DNA of 64,000 nucleotides, taken from contig NZ_MQMF01000002.1 of NCBI RefSeq assembly GCF_001999465.1, positions 62,001 through 126,000 on the forward strand, read 5' to 3'. The notes under the pieces are model-generated. The model did no database searches, was not told the origin of the DNA, and was given only the letters and a program-made list of their open reading frames with translations. Shown one piece after another: positions 10,171 to 18,692 of the stretch. Every line of letters begins with the position of its first letter. Within the stretch, counting starts at the first letter, position 1. The stretch comes from Fictibacillus arsenicus (GTDB lineage Bacteria > Bacillota > Bacilli > Bacillales > Fictibacillaceae). The position numbers and the translations under genes are program-made.

Positions 10171-11624
10171 ATGCGCAAATCCATCCCTTTATATCCTGTG
10201 TTCGACTCAGGGATTTTTATTTCATTTTTTGGTTTTTGTGCAAAAGTTATTGAAGATAGCGTATAGTTCATTTCACTTAAGCTTTTCTTTAATGATGGAA
10301 GAAATGCTTTTGAAAGATTCTCGATTTGTGGATGACCGCTGAAAACCTTTAAAGACAAAATTCTGTTTTGAATCTGAACATCAACAGCAATATCTTTTAA
10401 ATTTTTCATCTCCAGCCAAAACACCATTCTGCAATGGTCCGGGTCTAATGATTGACCGTTTTGTTTTTTTCCTTCCCATCGGATTGAAATCTCTCTTGGG
10501 TTTTCATTCTGCCCAAGTGGAATCTGCAAAACAAACTGATGCAGGTGTTCGTTAGCTGGAATGTTTTGAATCTGCTGACTCGTAAGTTTGTTGAGCGCTT
10601 GTTCAGCCTTTAGTGAGATACTTTCAGGCAGTCCAAGTGATTCTAAATTTTGTTTTAAAGTCATAATGTGTGATTTTAAGGTTTCTGTTTGTGTTACTTG
10701 AAAGGGATCTTTCAAAAAATTCCTTTCGTGCAGCAGCCCTGATTTTTGAAACCATTTTTGAACAGCTTGTAAGAAATCATTTGAAACTTGGCGTTTTGTA
10801 TCATTAACTGAAGCTTCCGCTTTTTGTGCCGGAGGCTGGTTTATTTGGCTTGTTTTCACTTCATCTTTAGGTTCTTTATGCAATCCTTTTATTTCTATAC
10901 CAGAATTTCCAGGCTGAACGATAGGTTCTTTTGATACGTGTATTGTGTTTGTCGAGCTGGCAGATACTTGTGGACTTTCTTTTGAAACTGAATGATTGGT
11001 TTTAAAACCATATAAGCTTTGAAGCAAATCAACCGTTTTTGCTATGATTTTATCTTTATGTACATACGGTTTAAGAGAATCGAACAATTGTTTCATCTCA
11101 GGTTGATCTGGTTTATTTTGAATACTAGCTATGACCGCATTAACCGAAGCAGGCTTAGCTGGAAGCTGAAGTTCTTGCATCCTATGAATGACTTCTTTCT
11201 TCTCTTTAAAGGGAATATTTGCTGCAAGCTGAAGAATATCAGAAACCTGTTTAACATTTTCTTTTGTTACTGGCATTTTTTCTGAGACAACAAACTCAGC
11301 AGCTTTTTTGTTACTTTCGGTTTGAGGAAGATTTAACTTTTGCAGCATTTGTTCAGTCGTTGATTTTAAGGGATCTACATCTATTTTTTTTAAGATTATT
11401 GTTCCGTTCTTATCTCCAACTTCGAACAAATAATGGTTCCCTTTCTTTAAAGGAGCCTCTAATTTGGCATGCAAAGCTGCTCCATTATATAAAATCTTTG
11501 CCGTTTGATCGGGAAAAATCTCTAAAATTTTTGCAGTTAACAATTGGTTTAGTTTCAGATTGATACCTGTTGCTGAATTTTGTGTAAGCGGCTGTGGATT
11601 GATGATGTTGTTAATCGATAACAC
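10167..11624 (-). CDS. ylqG: YlqG, FliK-like C-terminal domain protein
   Basis: About 485 residues from GTG 11624, which lies 1 nt after the rnhB stop and has GGGAGTG upstream; longer readings run into rnhB. The N-terminus (SINNIINPQPLTQNS) and the long middle (about 60-330) are low-complexity, rich in K, Q, S and P. The last 100 residues (RMVFWLEMKNLKDIAVDVQI, then LSLKVF and LKKSLSEMNYTLSSITF) look like the FliK hook-length-control C-domain, a beta sheet with helices. FliK interacts with the FlhB C-domain, and the next gene encodes an FlhB C-domain. A functional pairing is therefore reasonable, but no function is established. Confidence 0.75.
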   Translation of the reverse strand: MLSINNIINPQPLTQNSATGINLKLNQLLTAKILEIFPDQTAKILYNGAALHAKLEAPLKKGNHYLFEVGDKNGTIILKKIDVDPLKSTTEQMLQKLNLPQTESNKKAAEFVVSEKMPVTKENVKQVSDILQLAANIPFKEKKEVIHRMQELQLPAKPASVNAVIASIQNKPDQPEMKQLFDSLKPYVHKDKIIAKTVDLLQSLYGFKTNHSVSKESPQVSASSTNTIHVSKEPIVQPGNSGIEIKGLHKEPKDEVKTSQINQPPAQKAEASVNDTKRQVSNDFLQAVQKWFQKSGLLHERNFLKDPFQVTQTETLKSHIMTLKQNLESLGLPESISLKAEQALNKLTSQQIQNIPANEHLHQFVLQIPLGQNENPREISIRWEGKKQNGQSLDPDHCRMVFWLEMKNLKDIAVDVQIQNRILSLKVFSGHPQIENLSKAFLPSLKKSLSEMNYTLSSITFAQKPKNEIKIPESNTGYKGMDLRI

Positions 11625-11625
11625 C

Positions 11626-12411
11626 TTATTCACTCCCGGTAAACTTAATAATTTCTCCCACTGGACTAAACGTTTTGCGATGTATTTCAGTTGCACCGAA
11701 TGTTCTCAGCGCTTCAAGATGCTCTTTTGTGCCGTAGCCCATATTTGTTTTAAAACCATAATGAGGATACATTTGGTCTAGTTTTTTCATGTATCGATCC
11801 CGTGTAACTTTTGCAATTATAGAAGCTGCTGCAATAGAGATGCTTTTTTCATCTCCTTTTATAATTTTTAACTGATCGATCGGCAGAGCGATTTCCATAG
11901 CATCGATCAAAAGCTGATCTGGCTCTACCTTTAGCTTGCAAACTGCCTCAGACATGGCTAGTTTAGATGCCTGATAGATGTTGATTTCGTCGATCTTGTC
12001 AGGCTGAACTAAATGAATACTGTAGCAAACAGCATCTTCTACGATTCTTTTATATAAATCTTCTCGTTTTTTCTCCGAGAGCTTTTTGGAGTCATTTATA
12101 CCTTCTAGAATATAGCCTTCTGGTAAAATAACGGCAGCAGCTACTACAGGTCCTGCTAACGGGCCACGGCCAACTTCATCCACACCAGCGATTAATTTTT
12201 TGCCGTTTGCTGCACATTGTTTTTCAAAACTGCACATGATTTCAAGTCTTCTTAATTCCGCTTCCGCTTCTAACAAACGGCTTGTATAAGTTTTAAATAA
12301 TTTTTTAGCACCTTGTCTCTCATCTGAAGCAAGAAGCTTAAGAAGCCCGCTTATTTCTTCGATAGAACTGTCTCTTAATTTCTGATTCCATTCTTTTAAG
12401 GAAAGCTTCAT
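11626..12411 (-). CDS. rnhB: ribonuclease HII
   Basis: Removes ribonucleotides and RNA from RNA:DNA hybrids. ATG 12411 gives 261 residues; a GTG three codons upstream (12420) is also possible. The N-terminal extension (about 1-65) is typical of Bacillus RNase HII. The catalytic core starts at LIAGVDEVGRGPLAGPVV, whose DEVG motif supplies acidic ligands. It continues with NDSKKLSEKKRE, DEINIYQASKLAM, LLIDAM and ASIIAKVTRDR. It lies downstream of rbgA and a terminator, and just upstream of ylqG. Confidence 0.95.
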   Translation of the reverse strand: MKLSLKEWNQKLRDSSIEEISGLLKLLASDERQGAKKLFKTYTSRLLEAEAELRRLEIMCSFEKQCAANGKKLIAGVDEVGRGPLAGPVVAAAVILPEGYILEGINDSKKLSEKKREDLYKRIVEDAVCYSIHLVQPDKIDEINIYQASKLAMSEAVCKLKVEPDQLLIDAMEIALPIDQLKIIKGDEKSISIAAASIIAKVTRDRYMKKLDQMYPHYGFKTNMGYGTKEHLEALRTFGATEIHRKTFSPVGEIIKFTGSE

Positions 12412-12480
12412 TTTTTTCACACTCTTTATGTATTATTTATCGGCACGCTAAACTGTCTTTAAAGACTTTATCGAGTCAAA

Positions 12481-12511
12481 GAAAACAGGCACATAGAATA
12501 TACGTGCCTGT
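12481..12511 (-). terminator. Rho-independent terminator after rbgA
   Basis: Arms ACAGGCAC and GTGCCTGT (12485-12492 and 12504-12511) with an 11-nt loop. TTTTC follows on the minus strand. It separates rbgA from rnhB. Confidence 0.8.
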
Positions 12512-12519
12512 ACCCCAAA

Positions 12520-13380
12520 TTATTCAGTTATTGCTGATGGCAGCTCATAAGACAAGCGGCCCAATTTTTCTGAACGAAGGTCGCGAAGCACAATCTCTGC
12601 CGTTTTTTCGAGATCAACTTCACCACCACTCATGATGCAACCTCTTTTTTTTCCAATCTCTTCAAATAAACGAAGAGGATCATCGGGTATGTCTGATAAT
12701 TTATAACGCTCAATCAGGCGTTCTTGATAATGTTCATTTAAATATTTCACAGCAAACAAAACAACTTCTGTAAAATCAAATAAAGTTTCTTTAATCGCTC
12801 CTGTTACAGCAAGCTTGAGACCTATCGACGGATCCTCAAACTTCGGCCATAGAATACCTGGTGTGTCCAGGAGTTCAAGAGTCTTACCTGCTTTGATCCA
12901 CTGCTGTTTTTTTGTTACGCCTGGCTTATCTCCAGTAACAGCAATGTTCTTACCTGCCATCCTATTAATAATTGTAGATTTCCCGACATTAGGGATTCCA
13001 ACGATTAAAGCACGAACAGCACGCGGTTTAACGATTCCCTTTGCTCTCATTTTATCAAACTTTTCTTTTACAAGTTCGTGTGCAATAGGTTCTATTTTTT
13101 TAATCCCTTTTCCGTCTTGTGAGTTTATTGCCAGAGATGGAATTCCTTTATCTGAAAAATAGCTTTGCCAATTCGAGGTTACTTTTGGATCTGCCAAGTC
13201 TGCTTTGTTTAATAAAACAATTCGCGGCTTTTCTCCAAGTATCTCATCTATCATCGGGTTACGTGATGCTAATGGAATTCTGGCGTCTACAAGTTCGAAA
13301 ACGACATCGATCATTTTTAGTTTTTCAGTTATTTCCCGGCGCGCTTTTGCCATATGGCCCGGAAACCATTGAATGGTCAT
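12520..13380 (-). CDS. rbgA: ribosome biogenesis GTPase RbgA/YlqF
   Basis: Circularly permuted GTPase needed for late assembly of the 50S subunit. It has 286 residues starting [15 protein letters not shown], the RbgA signature. The permuted order is visible: NKADL (G4) near residue 58, then GIPNVGKST (G1) near 128-136, then [10 protein letters not shown] (G3). The C-terminal RNA-binding helical region follows. In B. subtilis it lies next to rplS (ylqF). Here lepB lies between rplS and rbgA. Confidence 0.95.
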   Translation of the reverse strand: MTIQWFPGHMAKARREITEKLKMIDVVFELVDARIPLASRNPMIDEILGEKPRIVLLNKADLADPKVTSNWQSYFSDKGIPSLAINSQDGKGIKKIEPIAHELVKEKFDKMRAKGIVKPRAVRALIVGIPNVGKSTIINRMAGKNIAVTGDKPGVTKKQQWIKAGKTLELLDTPGILWPKFEDPSIGLKLAVTGAIKETLFDFTEVVLFAVKYLNEHYQERLIERYKLSDIPDDPLRLFEEIGKKRGCIMSGGEVDLEKTAEIVLRDLRSEKLGRLSYELPSAITE

Positions 13381-13391
13381 GTTAGTTCACC

Positions 13392-13943
13392 CTACTTTAC
13401 AAATCCTATATCCGATAACGGCCAGAAACGGAATGATGCTTTTCCTAAGATTTCATCTTCACTAACAGTACCGATGTTCCGGCTGTCACTGGAGTTCCGG
13501 CGATTATCACCTAGAACAAACAATTGGCCTTCTGGAACCTTTTGTTTAGCGGTCACTTCCAGTAAAGTGAAGTCATATGTGAAATTTCCGTCTTTTGTTT
13601 TTTTCTTATATGCTTCTAAGTATTCTTCTTTCACCTTTTTGCCATTCACATAAAGAGTATCATCTTTATACTCGATCGTATCTCCTGGCAAACCAATTAC
13701 TCTTTTTATGTAATCTTTTTCTTCTGTAGCGTGAAAGACTACAATATCGAATCTGTTTGGTTCTCCAATCATATAGCTGAACTTATTAACAATTAATCGA
13801 TCTCCATCATGAAGAGTCGGCATCATTGATTGTCCATCTACTACCACAGGGGCAAAAAGGAAGAACCGGATGATACCTGCCAATAACAATGCTGCAGCTA
13901 ATGCTTTAATCCATTCCCACGTTTCGTTTTTTGTACGAGCCAT
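13392..13943 (-). CDS. lepB: type I signal peptidase
   Basis: Membrane-anchored serine protease that removes signal peptides on the outer face of the membrane. It has 183 residues, the short Bacillus type, with one N-terminal membrane segment (about 11-34). The catalytic serine is S39 in VVDGQSMMPTL and the general base is K80 in KDYIKRVIGLPGD. The C-terminal box GDNRRNSSDSR is present. It is translated from ATG 13943 with AGGAT/GAGG upstream. It sits between rplS and rbgA. B. subtilis has several Sip paralogues, so the exact orthologue is not assignable. Confidence 0.93.
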   Translation of the reverse strand: MARTKNETWEWIKALAAALLLAGIIRFFLFAPVVVDGQSMMPTLHDGDRLIVNKFSYMIGEPNRFDIVVFHATEEKDYIKRVIGLPGDTIEYKDDTLYVNGKKVKEEYLEAYKKKTKDGNFTYDFTLLEVTAKQKVPEGQLFVLGDNRRNSSDSRNIGTVSEDEILGKASFRFWPLSDIGFVK

Positions 13944-13988
13944 TCTTAATCCTCACCATCTGTAGAAATTCCTTACTTATAATATGGA

Positions 13989-14018
13989 AAAAGGAGCTTG
14001 AGTAAGTCAAGCTCCTTT
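13989..14018 (-). terminator. Rho-independent terminator after rplS
   Basis: Perfect 12-bp arms AAAGGAGCTTGA and TCAAGCTCCTTT (13990-14001 and 14007-14018) with a 5-nt loop. TTTTTCC follows on the minus strand. It ends the rplS transcript before lepB. Confidence 0.9.
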
Positions 14019-14027
14019 CGAGAATTA

Positions 14028-14372
14028 TTAGCGAATTTCTTTAATACGAGCTGCTTTACCACGAAGTGCACGCAAGTAGTATAGCTTAGCACGGCGTACT
14101 TTACCGCGACGTACAACTTCAAGGTTCGCAATCTTAGGTGAATGTACAGGGAACGCACGCTCCACACCTACACCGTAAGAAATTTTACGAACAGTAAACG
14201 TTTCAGAAATCCCAGACCCACGCTTTTTGATAACAACACCTTCAAAAAGCTGGATACGCTCACGAGTACCCTCGATTACTTTCACGTGTACACGTACAGT
14301 GTCACCTGAACGGAATTTTGGTAAATCTGATTTTAATTGATCTTTTGCAAGATCTGCAATAAGCTGTTGCAT
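14028..14372 (-). CDS. rplS: 50S ribosomal protein L19
   Basis: L19 lies at the interface of the 30S and 50S subunits. It has 114 residues, the normal length, starting [18 protein letters not shown] with GGGAGG upstream. [26 protein letters not shown] and the C-terminal [11 protein letters not shown] are diagnostic. It is preceded by a structured leader and its own likely promoter, and it ends in a strong terminator, so it can be expressed as a single gene. Confidence 0.98.
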   Translation of the reverse strand: MQQLIADLAKDQLKSDLPKFRSGDTVRVHVKVIEGTRERIQLFEGVVIKKRGSGISETFTVRKISYGVGVERAFPVHSPKIANLEVVRRGKVRRAKLYYLRALRGKAARIKEIR

Positions 14373-14489
14373 AGTTTATTGCCTCCCTTCCCATGGATGT
14401 TCTTGCGTGATTATCAAGCAGCGGAACACCGGATTAAACGGGCATAAGCCACAAACAATATAATACCATATAAATCAGACGAGTATCAA
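14373..14489 (-). promoter_or_regulatory. rplS promoter and structured leader (possible L19 leader RNA)
   Basis: On the minus strand, TTGATA (14489-14484) and TATTAT (14465-14460) form a sigma-A type promoter with an 18-bp spacer. It overlaps the trmD stop codon. The following leader of about 80 nt (GTGGCTTATGCCCG, then CCGGTGTTCCGCTGCTTGAT) can fold. Rfam describes an L19 leader in Bacilli at this place, where excess L19 represses its own synthesis. The assignment rests on position and general appearance, not on a covariance-model match. Confidence 0.5.
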
Positions 14490-15226
14490 GTTGTTTTATT
14501 ATCTTTTATTTCTCTCAGCCAATTTTCTTCTTCTTTGGTTAACTCTATGTGTTTCAAGAGATCAGGACGTCTTTCATAAGTCCTTTTTAAAGACTCTTTC
14601 TTTCGCCATTCTTCAATATTTTTATGGTTCCCAGACATAAGAACATCAGGAACCTTCATACCTCTGAAGTCTGCCGGCCTCGTATATTGAGGGTGTTCTA
14701 AAAGACCTGTACTGAATGAATCCTGAAGATGTGATTCTTCTTTTCCAAGCACACCAGGAAGCAATCTTGTTACAGCGTCAATTACTACCATCGCACCAAG
14801 CTCTCCGCCTGTTAAGACATAGTCTCCGATTGAAATCTCATCTGTAACTAAATGTTCTCTGATTCGCTCGTCGTAGCCTTCGTAATGGCCGCATAAAAAG
14901 ATCAGGTGCTTTTCTTTAGAAAGTTCTTCCGCCTTTCTTTGAGAAAACCTCTCGCCTTGTGGACAAAGCAGTATGACCCTTGGTTTCTCAGAGGTTTCTT
15001 TCGTAATGGTTTCAACTGCATCAAATAACGGCTGGGGAGTCAACACCATCCCAGCTCCTCCGCCATAAGGGTAATCATCAACATTTCTATGTTTGTTTGT
15101 TGAGAATTCACGGAAATCGAGTACCTGAAACTGAACGGCACTTTTTTCTTGTGCTTTTTTTAAAATAGACTGGCCAAAAACACCTGAAAACATATCTGGG
15201 AACAGGCTTAATACATCTATTTTCAT
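14486..15226 (-). CDS. trmD: tRNA (guanine-37-N1)-methyltransferase
   Basis: SPOUT-family enzyme that makes m1G37 in tRNA, preventing +1 frameshifts. It has 246 residues starting [13 protein letters not shown]. The trefoil-knot SAM site is visible as [24 protein letters not shown] and the preceding VILLCPQG. The C-terminal [12 protein letters not shown] segment binds tRNA. Its ATG directly follows the rimM stop (TAA then ATG on the minus strand), so the two are translationally coupled. Confidence 0.97.
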   Translation of the reverse strand: MKIDVLSLFPDMFSGVFGQSILKKAQEKSAVQFQVLDFREFSTNKHRNVDDYPYGGGAGMVLTPQPLFDAVETITKETSEKPRVILLCPQGERFSQRKAEELSKEKHLIFLCGHYEGYDERIREHLVTDEISIGDYVLTGGELGAMVVIDAVTRLLPGVLGKEESHLQDSFSTGLLEHPQYTRPADFRGMKVPDVLMSGNHKNIEEWRKKESLKRTYERRPDLLKHIELTKEEENWLREIKDNKTT

Positions 15227-15745
15227 TTAGAAAAGTCCTTCTAAAGGTTCGATTGAAATCTTTTTAGAGTCTAAATCAACCGTCTTAACAACTGACGGAA
15301 TATAAGGTATTAAAATGTCGGAGCCAAACCCTTTGCGTTTAACCACCCACACATCATTTGCACCTGGCGACAAAATTTCTTTCACTTTCCCTAATTCTTC
15401 CCCATCAACCGTATAAACAGCACACCCAATGATGTCATGATAAAAGAACTCTCCCTCTTCTAAAGACACTTGCTGTTCTTTTGGTACTTTTAACAAATAT
15501 CCTTTAAAGGGTTCAACATCATTAATGTTATTTAGACCTTCAAACGTTAAGAGATCGAACTGTTTATGTTTGCGATGAGATTCAATTGTTACAGGGATAA
15601 GATTTCCTGGATCTTTTTCTACATACAATGTATTACCTGTCTTATAACGTTCTTCCGGAAAGTCTGTTCTAGAAATAACACGCACTTCTCCTCTTATTCC
15701 GTGTGTGTTAACAATTTTTCCGACATTTAGCCATTTGTCTGTCAT
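15227..15745 (-). CDS. rimM: 16S rRNA processing protein RimM
   Basis: Assembly factor that binds S19 and helps 30S maturation. It has 172 residues. The N-terminal beta-barrel begins [16 protein letters not shown]. The C-terminal PRC-barrel includes [22 protein letters not shown] and [14 protein letters not shown]. It is coupled to trmD. In B. subtilis ylqD lies between khpA and rimM. Here that space holds a terminator and a dispersed repeat, so rimM-trmD must have its own promoter; none was clearly identified. Confidence 0.95.
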   Translation of the reverse strand: MTDKWLNVGKIVNTHGIRGEVRVISRTDFPEERYKTGNTLYVEKDPGNLIPVTIESHRKHKQFDLLTFEGLNNINDVEPFKGYLLKVPKEQQVSLEEGEFFYHDIIGCAVYTVDGEELGKVKEILSPGANDVWVVKRKGFGSDILIPYIPSVVKTVDLDSKKISIEPLEGLF

Positions 15746-15845
15746 TTAAAAACCTTCTCTCGTACGTCTTATTCATATTATTATCTAGTCTAAAGTTTAT
15801 CATAAATGGAGATATGTATACTTTTTAAATGACTTTTTTCATAAG

Positions 15846-16094
15846 CTTTGTTGCTCTTTGAAAGTAGTTGATTTCCGCTCCAGGATGCTCGCTTTGTGCC
15901 TTCAGGAGTCTCACCCTTAAGGCAGTATATGTGCTCCTGCGTCTGCAAGCAAAACAACATCGAAGCTTGTTCCTCGTCGCATGCCTTGCAAGATGTATTT
16001 TCAGGTGGCTGGCACGCTGGAGTCTCGCACCTTGCGCTCCAATCAACTTTTCAATGAAGAAGAATTTAAAAATGATCAAAAGCAACAATCTTTT
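15846..16094 (+). repeat. dispersed palindromic repeat, copy A (long form)
   Basis: The core runs from AGTTGATTTCCGCTCCAGG (about 15864) to GCGCTCCAATCAACTT (16035-16050). TTGTTGCT (from 15848) and AGCAACAATCTTTT (to 16094) form outer inverted ends. Like copy B it carries an internal module with GCTCCTGCGTCT, CCTCGTCGCATGCCT and TTTTCAGGTGG, which is absent from copies C and E. The GCGGGGCGGGCGGTGAGCC segment is missing. It occupies most of the 404-nt khpA-rimM gap. The small open frames across it are not credible genes. Confidence 0.85.
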
Positions 16095-16116
16095 AGATAA
16101 GAGTCTTTTTAAAAGA

Positions 16117-16145
16117 TAAAAAAAGGAAGAGGGAGTCCCTCATCC
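16117..16145 (-). terminator. Rho-independent terminator after khpA
   Basis: GGATGAGGG and CCCTCTTCC arms (16145-16137 and 16133-16125) with a 3-nt loop and one mismatch. A T7 run follows on the minus strand. It overlaps the region just after the khpA stop codon and separates ffh-rpsP-khpA from rimM-trmD. Confidence 0.8.
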
Positions 16146-16149
16146 TTTT

Positions 16150-16377
16150 TTAGACGATTTCGATTGAAATCCTTTTATTTTGATTCGTGCCTGCTGCATT
16201 CACAACGGTACGAATCGCTTTGGCCACTCTGCCTTGTTTTCCGATTACTTTCCCCATATCAGTCTGGTTCACGGATAATTGATAAACAAGGCGATGTCCT
16301 TCTTTTACCTCTTTGACGCTAACTTCTTCTGGGTGATCAACTAGAGCTTTCACAATCGCTTCGATCAACTCTGTCAT
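16150..16377 (-). CDS. khpA: KH-domain RNA-binding protein KhpA (YlqC)
   Basis: A 75-residue single-KH-domain protein that binds RNA and partners with KhpB/Jag in Firmicutes cell-elongation control. The GxxG loop is GKQGRVAKAIRTVV near residues 53-66. It starts at ATG 16377 with AAGGGG upstream, 21 nt after rpsP. It is the B. subtilis ylqC position. The next gene there, ylqD, is not found here. Confidence 0.93.
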   Translation of the reverse strand: MTELIEAIVKALVDHPEEVSVKEVKEGHRLVYQLSVNQTDMGKVIGKQGRVAKAIRTVVNAAGTNQNKRISIEIV

Positions 16378-16398
16378 ATCAGTTCCCCTTCGTCAAAA

Positions 16399-16671
16399 TT
16401 ATTTTTGGCTTTTAGCGTTATGGAATTTCTCCATAAGACCAGCTTTTGAGAATAGGTTACGAACTGTGTCAGATGGCTTCGCACCGTTTGTCATCCACTC
16501 AAGAGCTTTTTCTTCGTTAATTTTAACTTCAGCTGGGTTAGCAACTGGGTTGTAAGTTCCGATCTCTTCGATGAAACGTCCATCACGAGGAGAACGAGAA
16601 TCTGCTACTACTACACGATAAAAAGGAGCTCTTTTAGCACCCATACGTTTTAAACGAATTTTTACTGCCAT
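16399..16671 (-). CDS. rpsP: 30S ribosomal protein S16
   Basis: S16 is a small-subunit assembly protein. The true start is ATG 16671 (90 residues, [19 protein letters not shown]), with GGAGG upstream; longer in-frame readings run back into ffh. [24 protein letters not shown] is diagnostic for the family. A good promoter lies between ffh and this gene. Confidence 0.97.
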   Translation of the reverse strand: MAVKIRLKRMGAKRAPFYRVVVADSRSPRDGRFIEEIGTYNPVANPAEVKINEEKALEWMTNGAKPSDTVRNLFSKAGLMEKFHNAKSQK

Positions 16672-16710
16672 TATAACTTGCACCTCCGAAAATTGTTCAC
16701 ACAAAATAAT

Positions 16711-16739
16711 ATGATAGTATAAATTGACAGGTTTGTAAA
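16711..16739 (-). promoter_or_regulatory. rpsP promoter
   Basis: On the minus strand, TTTACA (16739-16734) and TATCAT (16716-16711) are separated by 17 bp. The -35 box sits inside the palindrome CAGGTTT-AC-AAACCTG (16728-16743). It lies 40 nt upstream of the rpsP start and 15 nt beyond the ffh stop, so S16 can be made independently of Ffh. Confidence 0.6.
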
Positions 16740-16753
16740 CCTGAAAATTCAGT

Positions 16754-18100
16754 TTACATAAAAGGGAATTTAAATCCACCTTTTTTCTTCTTGCCATTCA
16801 TCATTCCGGACATTTGTTTCATCATTTTCTTCATGTCCTCGAATTGTTTGATAAGGCGGTTTACTTCTTGTACTGAACGTCCGCTGCCTTTAGCGATACG
16901 TCTTTTACGGCTGGCATTGATAATCTCCGGCTGTTCTCTTTCATGAAGAGTCATCGAACGAATGATAGCTTCAACGTGACCGATTTGTTTTTCATCGATC
17001 TGGACGTTCTTAAGGCCTTTCATCTTGTTCGCGCCAGGAAGCATGCCAAGCACTTCATCTAATGGGCCAAGATTTCTTACTTGTCCCATCTGATCAAGAA
17101 AATCATCAAATGTGAACGACATATCACGCATCTTCTTTTGAAGGTCGCGAGCTTTTTCTTCATCTACTGAGGACTGCGCCTTTTCAATAAGTGTCAGCAT
17201 GTCGCCCATTCCTAATATTCTGGAAGCCATTCGATCCGGATGGAACGGCTCTAGAGCATCCATCTTTTCACCAAGACCTACAAATTTAATAGGAAGTCCT
17301 GTAACAGCTTTAATTGAAAGCGCGGCACCACCGCGTGTGTCACCATCAAGCTTCGTAAGAATCACACCTGTAATACCAAGTGCCTCATTAAAACTTTCTG
17401 CAACATTTACTGCGTCTTGACCTGTCATCGCATCAACAACAAGGAAAATTTCATCAGGTTTTGCTGTTTCTTTAACCTGCTTCAATTCATCCATGAGCGT
17501 TTCATCAATATGCAAACGCCCCGCTGTATCAATGAGCACATAGTCATGATGCTCTTCTTTCGCTTTCGCAATTGCTGTTTCAGCAATTTTTACAGGGCTA
17601 ACTTGGTCTCCCAATTGATGTACTGGAAAATCAAGCTGTTTCCCGAGTGTTTCTAGCTGCTTTATCGCAGCGGGACGGTATATGTCAGCTGCAGCAAGAA
17701 GCGGTTTGCGATTTTGTTTTTTACGCAAATGATTCGCAAGCTTTCCTGTAGTGGTTGTTTTACCTGCACCTTGAAGACCAACCATCATAATAACCGTCGG
17801 GGGCTTGTTAGAAACAGCAATTTTGCTCTGTTCTCCGCCCATCAAAGCTGTAAGTTCATCATTAACCACTTTTACAACTTGCTGTCCAGGTGTCAGGCTT
17901 TTTAGCACTTCCTGACCAACTGCACGTTCAGATACCTTTTTCACAAAATCCTTTACCACTTTAAAGTTAACATCCGCCTCAAGAAGAGCAAGGCGTACTT
18001 CCCTCATCATTTCCTTTACATCCGCTTCATTTACTTTCCCTTTTCCGCGGATTTTTTGTAAAGTGTTCTGAAGACGGTCGGCTAAACCTTCAAATGCCAT
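16754..18100 (-). CDS. ffh: signal recognition particle protein Ffh (SRP54)
   Basis: SRP GTPase that binds signal sequences emerging from the ribosome and delivers them to FtsY. It has 448 residues. The N domain is about 1-90. The G domain has [15 protein letters not shown] (near 107-121), DTAGRLHID and [14 protein letters not shown]. The methionine-rich M domain ends in [20 protein letters not shown]. It starts 15 nt after ylxM, with GGAGG upstream. Confidence 0.98.
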   Translation of the reverse strand: MAFEGLADRLQNTLQKIRGKGKVNEADVKEMMREVRLALLEADVNFKVVKDFVKKVSERAVGQEVLKSLTPGQQVVKVVNDELTALMGGEQSKIAVSNKPPTVIMMVGLQGAGKTTTTGKLANHLRKKQNRKPLLAAADIYRPAAIKQLETLGKQLDFPVHQLGDQVSPVKIAETAIAKAKEEHHDYVLIDTAGRLHIDETLMDELKQVKETAKPDEIFLVVDAMTGQDAVNVAESFNEALGITGVILTKLDGDTRGGAALSIKAVTGLPIKFVGLGEKMDALEPFHPDRMASRILGMGDMLTLIEKAQSSVDEEKARDLQKKMRDMSFTFDDFLDQMGQVRNLGPLDEVLGMLPGANKMKGLKNVQIDEKQIGHVEAIIRSMTLHEREQPEIINASRKRRIAKGSGRSVQEVNRLIKQFEDMKKMMKQMSGMMNGKKKKGGFKFPFM

Positions 18101-18115
18101 CTCACTGAACGCCTC

Positions 18116-18439
18116 CTATTCCATATTTTCAAGGCGATCGATAATTGCAATTACGTTATCAGGTTCAGTTTTCAGCAGCTCTCTTAAAGATGACAGCAAC
18201 TGTTCACGTTCCTGAAACTTTGCAAAAAGCCCTAACTTCTCTTCGTATTCTTCCAGCATCGCCTCTGTCCGTTTAATATTATCATAAACGGCCTGGCGGC
18301 TGACATTATATTGTTCAGCAATTTCACCGAGAGAATAATCGTCTAAATAATATAAGCCCATATAATTCTTTTGCTTAGGGGTTAACAGTGATTGGTAAAA
18401 ATCAAAAAGATAATTAATTCTCATCGTTTTATCAAGCAT
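18116..18439 (-). CDS. ylxM: YlxM, SRP-associated helix-turn-helix protein
   Basis: A 107-residue protein with a sigma-like helix-turn-helix ([20 protein letters not shown], about 37-56) followed by a basic helix and an acidic coiled C-terminus. Members of this family bind the SRP RNA/Ffh complex in streptococci. Its constant position upstream of ffh supports that role. It is the first gene of the transcript starting at the strong promoter near 18481-18509. Confidence 0.92.
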   Translation of the reverse strand: MLDKTMRINYLFDFYQSLLTPKQKNYMGLYYLDDYSLGEIAEQYNVSRQAVYDNIKRTEAMLEEYEEKLGLFAKFQEREQLLSSLRELLKTEPDNVIAIIDRLENME

Positions 18440-18480
18440 ACTTTCACAACCCTTGTTAAGTGAAATGCCTTTACGTGAAT

Positions 18481-18509
18481 ACTATACAACCAGAAAAAAA
18501 AGATGTCAA
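18481..18509 (-). promoter_or_regulatory. sigma-A promoter of ylxM-ffh
   Basis: On the minus strand, a perfect -35 TTGACA (18509-18504), a 17-bp T-rich spacer and -10 TATAGT (18486-18481). It is the best promoter match in the window and lies about 40 nt upstream of ylxM. Confidence 0.85.
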
Positions 18510-18525
18510 GTTTTTTTCTTAACAG

Positions 18526-18539
18526 AAAAGATTGTTGCT
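18526..18539 (+). repeat. possible solo end of the dispersed repeat
   Basis: AAAAGATTGTTGCT is the exact complement of the right end AGCAACAATCTTTT of copy A and extends the TTGTTGCT left end. No core follows, so it may be the remnant of a deleted copy. At 14 bp, chance resemblance cannot be excluded. Confidence 0.4.
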
Positions 18540-18663
18540 AGCTGCTGTAGTTTATATGAGATAAACAACGATCATAATTAATTTCCATTTTTATGCGATT
18601 ATTAATTTCCCTTTCGAAATATGTCTTCCTCAGATGAAATTTTTGCTTTTTTGTCTTCCCAAA

Positions 18664-18692
18664 AGAAAAAAGCAGAGATTACTCTGCTTCTT
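18664..18692 (-). terminator. Rho-independent terminator overlapping the ftsY stop
   Basis: GAAGCAGAG-TAAT-CTCTGCTTTTTTC on the minus strand, with arms 18692-18684 and 18679-18672. The upstream arm includes the last ftsY codons and its stop lies in the loop. It ends the rnc-smc-ftsY direction before the ylxM promoter. Confidence 0.85.

Noticed and set aside
15868-16119. Open frames of about 85 residues across repeat copy A, and a similar one across copy B (23341-23619)
   Set aside because: They look alike (a shared SFLVACL-type stretch) only because both translate the same repeat. They lack ribosome sites and do not match a known family.
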